This document shows positions 27,715 through 37,636 of a DNA stretch of 64,000 nucleotides, one piece after another. Positions within the stretch are counted from its first letter, which is position 1, and each line of letters opens with the position of its first letter. The position numbers and the translations under genes were made by a program. Origin of the DNA: Lachancea dasiensis (taxonomy: Eukaryota; Ascomycota; Saccharomycetes; Saccharomycetales; Saccharomycetaceae); contig LT598461.1 of NCBI GenBank assembly GCA_900074725.1, positions 682,001 through 746,000 on the forward strand, given 5' to 3'. The notes under the pieces are model-generated. The model was not told the DNA's origin. It saw only the letters and a program-made list of their open reading frames with translations, and did no database searches.

Positions 27715-28395
27715 CCTTCCTAACGTGTTGCTATGCTTTGGCCGCTGTGTTAACGAAGCTATCGAGGTGATATAAATTGTTAAATAAGTTTCAAAATTTT
27801 TCACTACAGAACAAATGACAGTGTTGATCATAGACAAACAGTGGCCATCTGCGACTCATTAGCCATTAAAGGCAACATGAAAACCACGGTATTTAGCCAA
27901 GATGCCCAGTAGTTTTCTAAGATCTCAAATTGAGCCCGAAAAGGGAATCACAGAATTTCTTCTTCACGATTAAAAAACCTCTTGTCTAATCGAGATTTTT
28001 CATACCATCAATATATTGTTTAGTAGCCCAAAATTCTCTGCAATTCTCCATTAGTTCTGGTTCCATCTTCGCACCCTAGCCAGTGGCCTACAATGTCGGT
28101 GACGTTAAAATGAAAAACTACATACGCAAACTCTGAGCAAACCATGACAAGATCAAAACAAGTAAAGCGAAGCTAGAAATAGTCTTCGCAGCCGATATCC
28201 GAGTGGCTATAACTCTAAAAAGCTCACTGGAAGTACGCTAGGCCAGAGTTCGTTACTCATTATCACGTCACACGTATGTTTCCAATATGTTGGTGCTCAT
28301 CAACTAACCTACTATTAGCTGGAACAGTACATCAAAGCACGACGTCAAACACTCGATAGAACCGCTGTTTTCCCTATCAAACCCCGCATACTGCT
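27715..28395. promoter_or_regulatory. Divergent TIM44/ULP2 promoter region
   Basis: A 681-bp spacer between the two start codons, partly open in the TIM44 frame up to 27831. No recognisable factor sites or RNA genes were seen. Confidence 0.4.
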
Positions 28396-31311
28396 ATGGG
28401 CAGGCCATCTGCAAGGTTCAGTGGGATGATACCTTCTGACAACCTGACTGGTGCTGCAAGATCAAAAAACACCGAACCTACACGATACACGACACAGCGA
28501 AGGGATGATAAAATACGCCACGAGATCAACCATAATTTAGAGCGCACTTTCTTGTTTTCCGGACAACTAGCGCGCACTGCTTCAATTTCACCGTTAAGCT
28601 CGAATGGCATGAGATCTAGTGGGAAACGATCTATGGTACTTAACGATGGAGACACGTCCGATGTAGACAACAGTCGTGCGGACTTACCAACTGGTATAGA
28701 ATTCAAGAGTAAGCGCCCAAGGTTCATTGGAAGCCCTCTGGAAGCCTTGGACGAATCCGATTGTGATCCTCTTCAGCGGCCCTATCAATGTTCTCTCAAT
28801 GGTACATTCCAAGCTTTTCACAATTCTGGTGGGCAGTCGTTTAAGAATCACGCTGTCATGAAGTTCCTTAGCGACAAGGATCAGATTTCAATGCACATCA
28901 GGTGGAAGGGGCAGAGCATCGAAGGAACAGAGGTCAATTTCCTCGTTGATTGCAAGAAAGTTTATTTTAGCCAACAAGAAAGACATCTAGGCTTGGTGCT
29001 CAAGCATCCCAGAATACTCAATTTAGGATCGGATGACGGAATCAGCGTATTTCTGTGGAGTGCACTGAGGGATGAAATTAGGCTTTCAGACATCAGGGAG
29101 AGAATTAGGTACAGATTAGTGGATCATCAGATTGTGGACGATCACGGCACAGGTGGCGACGCGTTAGTGCGCCTAATGAAGTCCGATGCGAAAAACCATC
29201 GAGATGCAACCTACGAAATGACCCTCCCTGACCAACAGAACACCAACATACAAAAGTCTCGATCGAGAGCAAAAAGTTTTACAGACAAAGACTTAAAATC
29301 GCTGCGAAGACACCGCACAAAATCGCATTCAAATGCAAGTGGAGAAAGGATCAGCAAGCCAGATGAATCTAATGTTCGTAACACCCATACCACGCCAACT
29401 CATCAGTTTTACGGCTCTCAAAATCAGCCTTTCCAAAACTCGCTAATGAAGCATGCGCTTTCATCTACTAAGCGTATCACAAGATCAGAAACCATAAATA
29501 CGAGCCCAGAGGCGTCCCCACCAACCGAACTTTCGCTTGATCATGAGATCCCAGAGACTTTCAAGCCTTCTCTATTTTACAAGTTTGACGACAACACAAC
29601 GCTGTCTGTATCAAATCAAGACTTCAAATGTCTCTATAACCACGACTGGATTAACGACTCTATTTTAGATTTTTTTATCAAGTATTGGGCAGAAGCTTCA
29701 ATTAAAAAGCAAATTATCTCCAGGAACCAAATCCACGTTCTATCGTCCTTTTTTTATACAAAACTGGTGAGCAATACGGATAGTTACTATGAGAATGTCC
29801 GAAAATGGGTAAGAGATACCGACCTATTTACCAAGGATTACGTGGTCATGCCAATTAACGAGAGCTTTCACTGGTTCGGCTGTATTATAACGAATCTCCC
29901 AGCTTTACTATCATTTCTAGTTCAAGAACGAACTTTCAATTCGAAAAATCCGCCTGAAAGCCAAAATGGCGAAAGCCAAAATTCAGATGAAATTTCAATA
30001 ACTTCCCCGGTCGTGTCCATAATGGTGTATGACTCTCTGCGCCAAACCCATTCTCGCGAAGTGGAGCCTATCAAGGAGTTTTTGATTGCTTATGCTTCAG
30101 ATAAGTACGATTTGGAATTGTCGAAAAACCAAATCAAGATGAAAACTTGCATGGTGCCGCAACAACCGAACATGAGCGATTGCGGAGTACATGTTATTTT
30201 AAATACCAGGACGTTTTTCGAAATGCCGAAGAAAACTATAGGTTTGTGGTGGGAAAGTAAGCTTAGGAATAAGGCATCTTCTAGGGTCGTCAACGAGTAT
30301 TTCAACAAACGAGATAGAACTAACGCGCGCTTCGAACTTCGGGAAGTTTTGTGGAAGCTTCAAGAGAAGCAGGTTGAACTAAATCGGACGAAAGGGATTT
30401 TTGGTGATGAAAGTAATTCCAATGATGACGAGCGGCATAGTGACATCGAAATTCTGGAGGATTATGTTGAACCCATGGCCAACGATGACAATGAAAGTGA
30501 AAAAAATAACATATCTGAGCCTGCGCCAAAAGCACTCGATCTCCTCAGCAATGTACCTTTGGCAAGTGCTAATTTTCCTGACTTAGCTCATAGTGCCTGC
30601 GATGTAGCCTCAACGCCAGACAAGCGCGAAAGAACTTGCAATGAGCATACGAAAAACCTAACTCCGAAAGAACCAATCTTGTCCTTAACGAATTTGAAAT
30701 ATGAAAATCCAGGGAATAAAAGCCCGCATTCATCTCCCTATTCCAACATATTGAAGAGCTCAGCGAAACTGGGACGAGAGGATGTATCGAATAAGTCATA
30801 TGCTGATACAACTGCACCAGAAGAACAGGCACCTTTTGGGCCGAGTATACAAACTCTGGCTACTGGTTCGATTCGAAGTGCGGACGCAAATGAAGGCATT
30901 GCCAGTGAGAATCTTCCGAAGAGTATCAATCACAGTTGTGGATATCCATTCGTTTCTTCAGAGAAAAAAATTGATGCTCACATTGGTGATTATGAAAGTG
31001 ATAGAATAGTTATTTCTCCTAGTGCAGAGAACGACGAAGAAGTTGGACTGGTAGAAGAGAAGAGCTATCGGAAACCAAGGAAGCCTCAGCAATCTGAAAA
31101 CATCCCGGTTTTGAAGGCTGTACAACCCCAAAGCGATAGCGATGGTGTAGAATTTGAAGAAGTCGGTGAGTTGGATGGGTCCAGCGACGATGGGTCGGGT
31201 ATAGACCATGGAATTCCAGTAAGATACCTTAAGAAGGGTGGGTTACAGGCGAGCGAATCGCTTTCAAGTGGGCCTCCCATCCACAAGTTTAGAAATAAGC
31301 CGAACTATTGA
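28396..31311 (+). CDS. ULP2: Ulp2 SUMO-chain protease
   Basis: A nuclear cysteine protease that trims poly-SUMO chains, acting in chromosome maintenance and checkpoint recovery. The 971-residue protein has a C48/Ulp1-type catalytic domain in the middle (about 395-640): FKCLYNHDWINDSILDFFIK, the catalytic His492 in ESFHWFGCI, Asp546 in MVYDSLRQTH, the oxyanion Gln590 and nucleophile Cys596 in QQPNMSDCGVHVI. All triad residues are present. The flanks are low complexity, S/D/E rich, with acidic patches such as IEILEDYVEP that may hold SUMO-interacting motifs. S. cerevisiae Ulp2 has 1034 residues and is likewise convergent with SSM4. Confidence 0.93.
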   Translation: MGRPSARFSGMIPSDNLTGAARSKNTEPTRYTTQRRDDKIRHEINHNLERTFLFSGQLARTASISPLSSNGMRSSGKRSMVLNDGDTSDVDNSRADLPTGIEFKSKRPRFIGSPLEALDESDCDPLQRPYQCSLNGTFQAFHNSGGQSFKNHAVMKFLSDKDQISMHIRWKGQSIEGTEVNFLVDCKKVYFSQQERHLGLVLKHPRILNLGSDDGISVFLWSALRDEIRLSDIRERIRYRLVDHQIVDDHGTGGDALVRLMKSDAKNHRDATYEMTLPDQQNTNIQKSRSRAKSFTDKDLKSLRRHRTKSHSNASGERISKPDESNVRNTHTTPTHQFYGSQNQPFQNSLMKHALSSTKRITRSETINTSPEASPPTELSLDHEIPETFKPSLFYKFDDNTTLSVSNQDFKCLYNHDWINDSILDFFIKYWAEASIKKQIISRNQIHVLSSFFYTKLVSNTDSYYENVRKWVRDTDLFTKDYVVMPINESFHWFGCIITNLPALLSFLVQERTFNSKNPPESQNGESQNSDEISITSPVVSIMVYDSLRQTHSREVEPIKEFLIAYASDKYDLELSKNQIKMKTCMVPQQPNMSDCGVHVILNTRTFFEMPKKTIGLWWESKLRNKASSRVVNEYFNKRDRTNARFELREVLWKLQEKQVELNRTKGIFGDESNSNDDERHSDIEILEDYVEPMANDDNESEKNNISEPAPKALDLLSNVPLASANFPDLAHSACDVASTPDKRERTCNEHTKNLTPKEPILSLTNLKYENPGNKSPHSSPYSNILKSSAKLGREDVSNKSYADTTAPEEQAPFGPSIQTLATGSIRSADANEGIASENLPKSINHSCGYPFVSSEKKIDAHIGDYESDRIVISPSAENDEEVGLVEEKSYRKPRKPQQSENIPVLKAVQPQSDSDGVEFEEVGELDGSSDDGSGIDHGIPVRYLKKGGLQASESLSSGPPIHKFRNKPNY

Positions 31312-31533
31312 ACACATTTAGCAACAAGCTAAAGCATTAATGTAAGGTTCAAAACTGCATTAAAGCAATCAGATAATAGCATTACAATTGTAGCATACGT
31401 AGCATTCAAAGACATACTAACAAACAAAGTACCGTTTTTCAATCATGTGTTAACCAAGGATCACTTTTAAGCGAATGCTGCTTATACTAAAACGTTCGGA
31501 CATGGTCTTAAAGTCTCCTCTATTTATAATGAT

Positions 31534-34500
31534 TTATAATTCGATGTCCTCGGGGAGATTCGTCAATGTTCTTCCCCTACCGTAGACCTCTTCTTTGGTG
31601 ATTGAAATAGATTTGTGAAGGAAGTTGTTGGCGCTTCTTAGTAGACCTGTGAGATAGTATCTAGCACAAATAACAGGCGAAATTAAGTAAAATGTCATTT
31701 GGAGCATTGTCCAAGGCATTTCAGAGGCCGGTGTCAGCCCTCTCGAGTTCAGGAGAAAGTCAAAAGTAGATAGAATAGAACTGTAATAATCCCCGTTAGA
31801 TGCGTATTCCATGGCACACACCGTCAATTGTAAAGGTATGATGAGCCCTGCGGTTGTCAAACACTCTGTCAATAACGTCCTTAGCTGCTTTCTCAAGAGG
31901 TGACAGGTCTCATCATCCCTCTCACGCATCAGAGCGGAAAAAAATGCCTTATGTTCCACTAAAAGGCTAGAGAGAAGCCAGCATGCAAATAGTACTACCT
32001 CGATGGATTTCCATTCGGCTAGGTCAAAAGGAGCATCAGTAAAGGTCATGGTCATAAAAAAACGTTGACGGGTTTCAGTAGGCGAGTTTCCACGTAATAA
32101 TAACTTCACGAATAAGACAATTGTAGAAAAATTGTAATCGAGAACAAATACAAACTTTGCCGCACCGACAAAGCCAATCAAACAAGACATGATGTTTTTT
32201 TGCTGTCCTGCCAACCTGTTCCAAAGAGGGATCCCCTCGTCTTCTCCGGCATGTTCTACTGGATGCCTTAAACCTTCTTGGTCTTCCCGAGCCTCCTCTC
32301 GAGCTTGCTCCTGCTGTTCTTCCTCTACAGCGTGTTGGTCGCGAAGAAATCTAGAGATTCGAAGTTCTTGATAGAGCTCAAGACCAATCATGAAAACGGA
32401 CGCCCCTACAACTACCGGGACTAAGCCGACTGCAAACAGGTTTTTGTACATTACGCATAACCCGCGGACAAATTGAAATCTCACGAATGGGTATAAAAGA
32501 CCCAGTAGTGTGATTCTGCCAATTAAATTGAATAGGAGTCCCAAGCCGATAAACAATAGTGAAGCAAACAACCAGATCAAAAATATCAAAGAAGAATATC
32601 TCAAGCGAAAATTAGGCGGCGTGTAAACCCTGGAGTAGGCGTCAAATTCAGTACTCTGGTCGTCCAAATGGCTAAATTCCCCGATAACCTCCTTATTTCT
32701 TTCCTTGATTGCCTCTATATCGAGCGGCTTTAGGAGTTTGTTATCCTTTGTCACTGGCACAAAAAGTGTTTGAACGTAGTTACGCGATATTATGTCATTC
32801 GCTGGAACTCGCATCAAAACCCCATTGGGTATGAAGTATGCATGTATGTTATTCTGGGTTTTGAAGAGTTCCCTTGCTTGTGATGGCGTTTTTGGATCCA
32901 GATAAAGCTCTGGGTTGGACCACTTCGCTCGTTCCGAGAAAAATAGCTTGTAAGCAACGTTGCGATACATCACATAGCCTCTTTCAGTTGAAATGTCTTT
33001 ATCCAAAATAAATGACGACAAACGTAACTTTCCGCAACATATGCCGAATACTTTAGTCCAATACTGTCTAATAAACAATTTGAAGGTTTTATTGAAATCC
33101 ATGATAAGATTTGAATTTAGCACCGATAGTCCAATTAAGGAAAGAGTTAAGCTTTCTTGGTCCGCGAATGGTAAGACATTGGAATGCAAAACAACTGGAA
33201 ATAGAACTCGGGTGTGAAATCCAAAACCTATGATGATGAACATAGCATATATTCCCATGGATAGTGTTAACCTCGAGATTTGTATTCTCATGGGCTGTAT
33301 CAAGCTATCATGCAATATGCGAATGTTGGGATCGTCAGAAGATCGAATGAAGAACAGGACACCTGGCCGAATAATGTAATTTCTGACCATCCCAACATAT
33401 TTAGCGAACCAGAACATGTAAGAAGTCCCTATACTCCAGTACAATGCCCAAATTGAAGGAACCCAAATATTTAATGTTCCTACGAACAGAAACTTGGAGT
33501 GCTCTTGAAGACATGGACTTATGAGAGAGAGGTCGATCATCAAGCCAGCTAAAACTGGGAAACCCACCAATTCGATGGCAAATAAAAGAAAAACTTTCAA
33601 AGAGCACCTGATTGCAAAGAACAACTGGAATATAAAGCGCCACGTAGGGTTCTTCATGCCGTTAGTTGCCCCGCACCCCCTACAGATGACATTCGTGCTA
33701 CCACAAATCAAACCTAGGAAAGTGCAGTAGGTGGTCAGAGCCGGAATGGATTGGGCCACAGTAGAAGATTTGTTTTCATAGTCGACATAGGTGGAATGCA
33801 AATAAGTAAAAGAATCAAAGATCCTGGACAATGACCATGACATCCAAGTATCAATGGGTGGGTAGCGTCTAGTTGCCTCGGCATACAAAGCAGGCACTCT
33901 GGCTAGCTTCGCCAATTGGATAATGCCACGGAGTCCCCAAGAACATGCAAACCAATAGGCACCCTGGAGGAGATTTCCAACAAAGGTAGGGATGGCATAA
34001 GCCAGATAAAGGTACAAGGCTAAAAATATAGTGGTTGCCAGGAAATAGAACGGGATATTCCTAAAGCGCAGATGAAGACCCAAAACTGCCGGTCCATCTT
34101 GCTGATTCAAAGCTTCATTTATTTCAGCGGCGTCAGCCACCGGTTCGTTAGGCACCTCCATGAAAGCAATGTTATGGGGCTGCCCTTCTGGTAAATTGGG
34201 CTGCTGTGCCCCCAACAGTTCCTCCAGCTCATTAACCGCACGACGTTGCTGAAACACTCTTACGGGATCGGCATCTTCTAAAAGCTGGCCACGTTCTTCG
34301 TCATTGGGCTCATGGTCACTAGAGATTATGGAGGAGCTTGAGCTTCGGGATGATAATGCGTCACTGGGCACATAATCACCATCGTCCTCATCGTCGTCCT
34401 CATCGTCAACATGGCCAAAATTTTCGCCTTCGGCATTTCTTGCCTCCTGCACACTTTGGCCCGTAGAAGATTCAGGCTCTTGATAGTCCGCAGTAGCTAC

Positions 34501-35409
34501 CCTATTATCTCTATTGATTTCAACGCCTAAACCCTCACCATTCTCGCCTTCATTGGCATTATTGTCGTTCTCCCGAACGCCCTCTACAGGATTTTCATCA
34601 AAATGCTCTTCTTGATTTGGATCGGCGGGCCTTTCTCTTGCTCTCATTAGCTGAACAATATGATGTATGGTATTCTCATCCATACCAGGAAACTGTTGCT
34701 TAAGCTTTTCAGTCATAAGTTCCTCTTTACTAAAGCGTGGCCCTATCTTATGAAACACCATCTTGTTGAAGATGGCTTCTCGTACCACCATGTCGTACTG
34801 AAAGTATAATGCGATGTGTATTATGGCGACAAATATGATTTGAGCAACGGAAAATCGGTAGTTTTTCAAAAGTTGAATCACAATGTCTAAATCTGAAACC
34901 TTGTCAGGCACATCTGACTCGAAACCGAACAGAACACTCTTGAAAAATTGACCGCTTATGGGCAGTTTTCCGCCAAACAATACCATTGCCGTTAACTTAC
35001 CTAAAAAATTCCAGGTAAGAGGAACTCCCACTACGAGTAGTACCGCCGCTAAGGTGATACAAAGCGTATGCTGAACTTTTCGAAGAAGTACAGCAATTGT
35101 GGTTCGGATTACCAGTGATATTGGAACTCTGTCTGGAGTGTTAGCGTCGTAAACGGTACTAAGTTGTATGGGGTAGTGACAAATGTCACATTTAATTTCT
35201 GAGCCTGGACGCGACAAATCGACATTTTTAGACGCCACCCATTCCATCAGACAGCCTTCGTGAATGTACTTGATAGATCCTCGGCATTTGCAAGGGTGAA
35301 AGAGAGGTGTTTCTTCGGTATGGTCTCCACGACAGATCCTGCACGAGGCTCCATTTGGGACGCCCATGTTCTCGTTCAAGCTGGAAACTCCTGGTCCAGA
35401 TTGATCCAT
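31534..35409 (-). CDS. SSM4: Ssm4/Doa10 ER membrane ubiquitin ligase
   Basis: An ERAD-C E3 ligase of the ER and inner nuclear membrane. The 1291-residue product (S. cerevisiae 1319) begins with a RING-CH domain (about 23-80): CRICRG, then HPCKCRGSIKYIHEGCLMEW and IKCDICHYPI supply the C4HC3 zinc ligands. An acidic, serine-rich cytosolic loop follows (about 280-410, with repeated D/E) and then many hydrophobic helices consistent with the family's 14 transmembrane segments, including the conserved TD region near 540-680. The start is the ATG at 35409. In S. cerevisiae it also lies next to ULP2 and EMC5. Confidence 0.96.
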   Translation of the reverse strand: MDQSGPGVSSLNENMGVPNGASCRICRGDHTEETPLFHPCKCRGSIKYIHEGCLMEWVASKNVDLSRPGSEIKCDICHYPIQLSTVYDANTPDRVPISLVIRTTIAVLLRKVQHTLCITLAAVLLVVGVPLTWNFLGKLTAMVLFGGKLPISGQFFKSVLFGFESDVPDKVSDLDIVIQLLKNYRFSVAQIIFVAIIHIALYFQYDMVVREAIFNKMVFHKIGPRFSKEELMTEKLKQQFPGMDENTIHHIVQLMRARERPADPNQEEHFDENPVEGVRENDNNANEGENGEGLGVEINRDNRVATADYQEPESSTGQSVQEARNAEGENFGHVDDEDDDEDDGDYVPSDALSSRSSSSSIISSDHEPNDEERGQLLEDADPVRVFQQRRAVNELEELLGAQQPNLPEGQPHNIAFMEVPNEPVADAAEINEALNQQDGPAVLGLHLRFRNIPFYFLATTIFLALYLYLAYAIPTFVGNLLQGAYWFACSWGLRGIIQLAKLARVPALYAEATRRYPPIDTWMSWSLSRIFDSFTYLHSTYVDYENKSSTVAQSIPALTTYCTFLGLICGSTNVICRGCGATNGMKNPTWRFIFQLFFAIRCSLKVFLLFAIELVGFPVLAGLMIDLSLISPCLQEHSKFLFVGTLNIWVPSIWALYWSIGTSYMFWFAKYVGMVRNYIIRPGVLFFIRSSDDPNIRILHDSLIQPMRIQISRLTLSMGIYAMFIIIGFGFHTRVLFPVVLHSNVLPFADQESLTLSLIGLSVLNSNLIMDFNKTFKLFIRQYWTKVFGICCGKLRLSSFILDKDISTERGYVMYRNVAYKLFFSERAKWSNPELYLDPKTPSQARELFKTQNNIHAYFIPNGVLMRVPANDIISRNYVQTLFVPVTKDNKLLKPLDIEAIKERNKEVIGEFSHLDDQSTEFDAYSRVYTPPNFRLRYSSLIFLIWLFASLLFIGLGLLFNLIGRITLLGLLYPFVRFQFVRGLCVMYKNLFAVGLVPVVVGASVFMIGLELYQELRISRFLRDQHAVEEEQQEQAREEAREDQEGLRHPVEHAGEDEGIPLWNRLAGQQKNIMSCLIGFVGAAKFVFVLDYNFSTIVLFVKLLLRGNSPTETRQRFFMTMTFTDAPFDLAEWKSIEVVLFACWLLSSLLVEHKAFFSALMRERDDETCHLLRKQLRTLLTECLTTAGLIIPLQLTVCAMEYASNGDYYSSILSTFDFLLNSRGLTPASEMPWTMLQMTFYLISPVICARYYLTGLLRSANNFLHKSISITKEEVYGRGRTLTNLPEDIEL

Positions 35410-36034
35410 GATTATAGAAATGAAATCTCAACGCCCCCTGTTCCTTTTCAAATCCCTAAGGAACGTTGTTTTATGCGAACGTCAGTTGATTTGTAAACTT
35501 TCGATCTGTTGAGAGTTCTTTACAATCAAATTTTTTAAATTAAAGGGCTCTTGTAGCTTAAAGTTTTCAACGTCAGTAAAATCCCAGCAATTCCTTAACT
35601 CCTCCAATAACAATCTAACCACAAAATTGAGAAGCTCTAAAATACTTGCCGCTTGAATTCGTCCGGATTTCGAAAAGTACAAGCTTCATAGCTTGATAAT
35701 TGAATTTTCAGGTTCAATATAACAATTTCCGCCATTGTTCATCCCAAAAATAACCCACACTGAGGGTAAAGGACAAGACAGACAGTACTTAAGTACAGAG
35801 GATGGGGCTTATATTTGTTTCATTATCTATCGACCCTTCGCTGGAAGAAGCCTCATGCAGTAAGAAGCGGCTTTAGCTCCGAAGATAAAACAGGAATCAA
35901 CATTGAGGCACACTGGAACTTAGGACTGATCATCGAATCGGGTTGAATGAGCTTCAAGCTGATGTTTAGAGCCCAACCCGTGGGTGTGCCTCCAAAAGCC
36001 CAACTGCTGTGGAGCAAACTTCAAAAATAAATTA
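35410..36034. other. SSM4 promoter region
   Basis: A 625-bp spacer between the SSM4 start and the 3' end of the tRNA gene. A minus-strand frame of 66 codons (35482-35682) has no homology that I recognise and is not called. Next to the tRNA a T-run on the minus strand (within 36021-36034) fits a polymerase III terminator. Confidence 0.4.
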
Positions 36035-36107
36035 AGCCCTGTAGGGGGCTCGAACCCCTAACCTTATGATTAAGAGTCATACGCGCTACCGATTGCGCCA
36101 ACAAGGC
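36035..36107 (-). tRNA. tK(CUU): tRNA-Lys (anticodon CUU)
   Basis: On the minus strand the 73 nt fold into a full cloverleaf: acceptor GCCTTGT/ACAGGGC (with a G-T pair), D-arm GCGC..GCGC, anticodon arm TATGA-CTCTTAA-TCATA with CTT at the anticodon, and T-arm AGGGG-TTCGAGC-CCCCT. There is no intron. As far as I remember the sequence equals the S. cerevisiae tK(CUU). A-box (TGGCGCAATCGG) and B-box (GGTTCGAGCCC) are internal, and a T-rich terminator follows. Confidence 0.97.
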
Positions 36108-36318
36108 TCTTAATTTGTTGAAATGGAACAAATGTATAAAATCTATAGTTAGCAGCTTGATGTTCGTGACCTAATATACTTCTGTACCATATTTTCACCG
36201 CACTGACACCTCATTGTATCTTCCACCCTCATCTCAAGAGTATCGTTGTGAGTTCCATTTCACGTACTGTGAGAGAGTACATGAGTTTTATATCTATGTA
36301 TAGCTTTATCTACAGAGC

Positions 36319-36642
36319 ATGATAAGACGACAACCGACTGCAATAAGCTTGACGTCCGAGGACATCGTGGAGCTAGAAGAAGAGTTGGAGGAATTTAGGC
36401 TGCAACGTGAAATTAAAGCACAGCAACGAAACCTGCAACGCTCGGCTACCCGGCTAGCTGCAGAGGATCTCAAACAGACAATGCCGCTACACGATTATGT
36501 GGCTCAGAAAAGTCCCCTTCAAAAACTTTCAAGACCAGATGTTGGAGTTCCTCGCCCCCCTTCAGAGAGTTTGAACGTCGCCAACGAGGGCACAACCGGC
36601 ACAACGGGCACCAACCACAACCCGTTTTACACAGAGCATTGA
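36319..36642 (+). CDS. CDC26: Cdc26, anaphase-promoting-complex subunit
   Basis: A 107-residue small APC/C subunit. The N-terminus MIRRQPTAISLTSEDIVEL is the hallmark of Cdc26, whose extended N-terminal peptide lies in the TPR groove of Cdc16/Apc6 and stabilises it. A helix (about 18-50) follows, and the C-terminus NHNPFYTEH is almost the same as in S. cerevisiae (NHNPFYIREE). The middle is low complexity. The yeast protein has 124 residues. Its place between the chromosome IX-type genes SSM4 and EMC5 shows the interleaved ancestral order. Confidence 0.9.
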   Translation: MIRRQPTAISLTSEDIVELEEELEEFRLQREIKAQQRNLQRSATRLAAEDLKQTMPLHDYVAQKSPLQKLSRPDVGVPRPPSESLNVANEGTTGTTGTNHNPFYTEH

Positions 36643-36719
36643 CGCAGTTAAAGTAAAGTACCTAAATGAAATTGATTTCCTTCTGTTCATAACGGCCAAA
36701 CGAGTGTCTCTGGGCATAT

Positions 36720-37145
36720 TCATTCGGCTACTTCTGTTTGGCTCTTTCGCCACTTTCTAACTTCCTCACGTTTGGCATGGATATCGACAAACCCCGGAAG
36801 GTTCATAAAATCTCCGTAAGGGTTACAGCCCATGAGGTTCTTAGTACTTGTAGCTTTATTCATATCAATCTCCTGGAGAATGTTGTTTTGCTTCATTAAT
36901 TTGAGTTTGCTTGACAAAGGCAAGAACTCTAGTTTGTTAAACGACAAAAAAACAGACAGCGTCAACAAAATCATCCCACAAACGGCTTCCAAATGTATAT
37001 CTCGGGGCAGCGCTAATGAGTCCACATCCAGATTACTGTTAGCCACTAGCCTCTTTTTGAGGATGAAAAACTCGTGGCTGGAAAAACCAGAGTGTATAAG
37101 CTGTAGAATGGATATAAGCAAAATTCCTTGAGATAAGAGTCCCAT
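36720..37145 (-). CDS. EMC5: Emc5, ER membrane protein complex subunit
   Basis: A 141-residue subunit, the same length as S. cerevisiae Emc5/Kre27. The EMC inserts transmembrane segments into the ER. It starts with a hydrophobic segment (GILLISILQLIHSGFSSHEF, about 6-26) and has a second one at about 52-70 (AVCGMILLTLSVFLSF); the cytosolic tail NKATSTKNLMGCNPYGDFMN and VDIHAKREEVRKW align to the yeast protein. The start is the ATG at 37145. It is convergent with CDC26. Confidence 0.92.
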   Translation of the reverse strand: MGLLSQGILLISILQLIHSGFSSHEFFILKKRLVANSNLDVDSLALPRDIHLEAVCGMILLTLSVFLSFNKLEFLPLSSKLKLMKQNNILQEIDMNKATSTKNLMGCNPYGDFMNLPGFVDIHAKREEVRKWRKSQTEVAE

Positions 37146-37636
37146 ACAGTTTTGTGGTAGGTCAAATGATCTCTGTCTAGATCTGAAGAGATAACCTTAA
37201 CACCGTTCTTTGCAATGTGTTTGTAGTGATTGAATAGCCAAATACATTGAGATACAAAATATCATAGGGCACGAATGAAATCATAATAAGAGGTCGCTGA
37301 CATTCCGCCCTGATGTCCTTTACCGTGGTTTACGGCTAGCCATGCCAGCCTATAAGCTGTACCGGATGTACAACAATGGTAATAAAGTATTGAGAGCCCG
37401 ACGAGGAATTTTCGAAGCACAATTCTCAACAAACTAGCATGTAACTTCTTTAAAACGCCTGTGTGACTAGTTTCAGCCTCAGCAGGCTGGGAGCTACTCG
37501 ACAATGATTTTTGAGCCGCTCTCTCAGTATATAAGAACAGTCTGACTAAGGTTCAATTGATGCAAAAAATCTCTTTCGTTGACAATTTGAAGTAGCTATG
37601 GGTTACATGCTAGACAAGTAAGACCCTAAGAGATCT
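37146..37636. other. EMC5 promoter and IRR1 3' region
   Basis: A 491-bp spacer. An 80-codon minus-strand frame (37262-37504) with a hydrophobic middle has no in-frame ATG before its upstream stop and no obvious splice signals, so it is not called. No RNA gene was recognised. Confidence 0.4.

Noticed and set aside
27715-27831. Extended TIM44 N-terminus from the ATG at 27831
   Set aside because: The added residues are hydrophobic and not presequence-like; the start at 27714 gives a normal arginine-rich matrix presequence.
31415-31421. TACTAAC just beyond the ULP2 stop, as a 3'UTR intron branch site
   Set aside because: No plausible donor (GTATGT type) in the end of ULP2, and the ULP2 product already has an ordinary C-terminus.
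37262-37504. 80-codon frame with a hydrophobic middle between IRR1 and EMC5
   Set aside because: No in-frame ATG before the upstream stop at about 37553, and no branch or acceptor box that would supply an exon.
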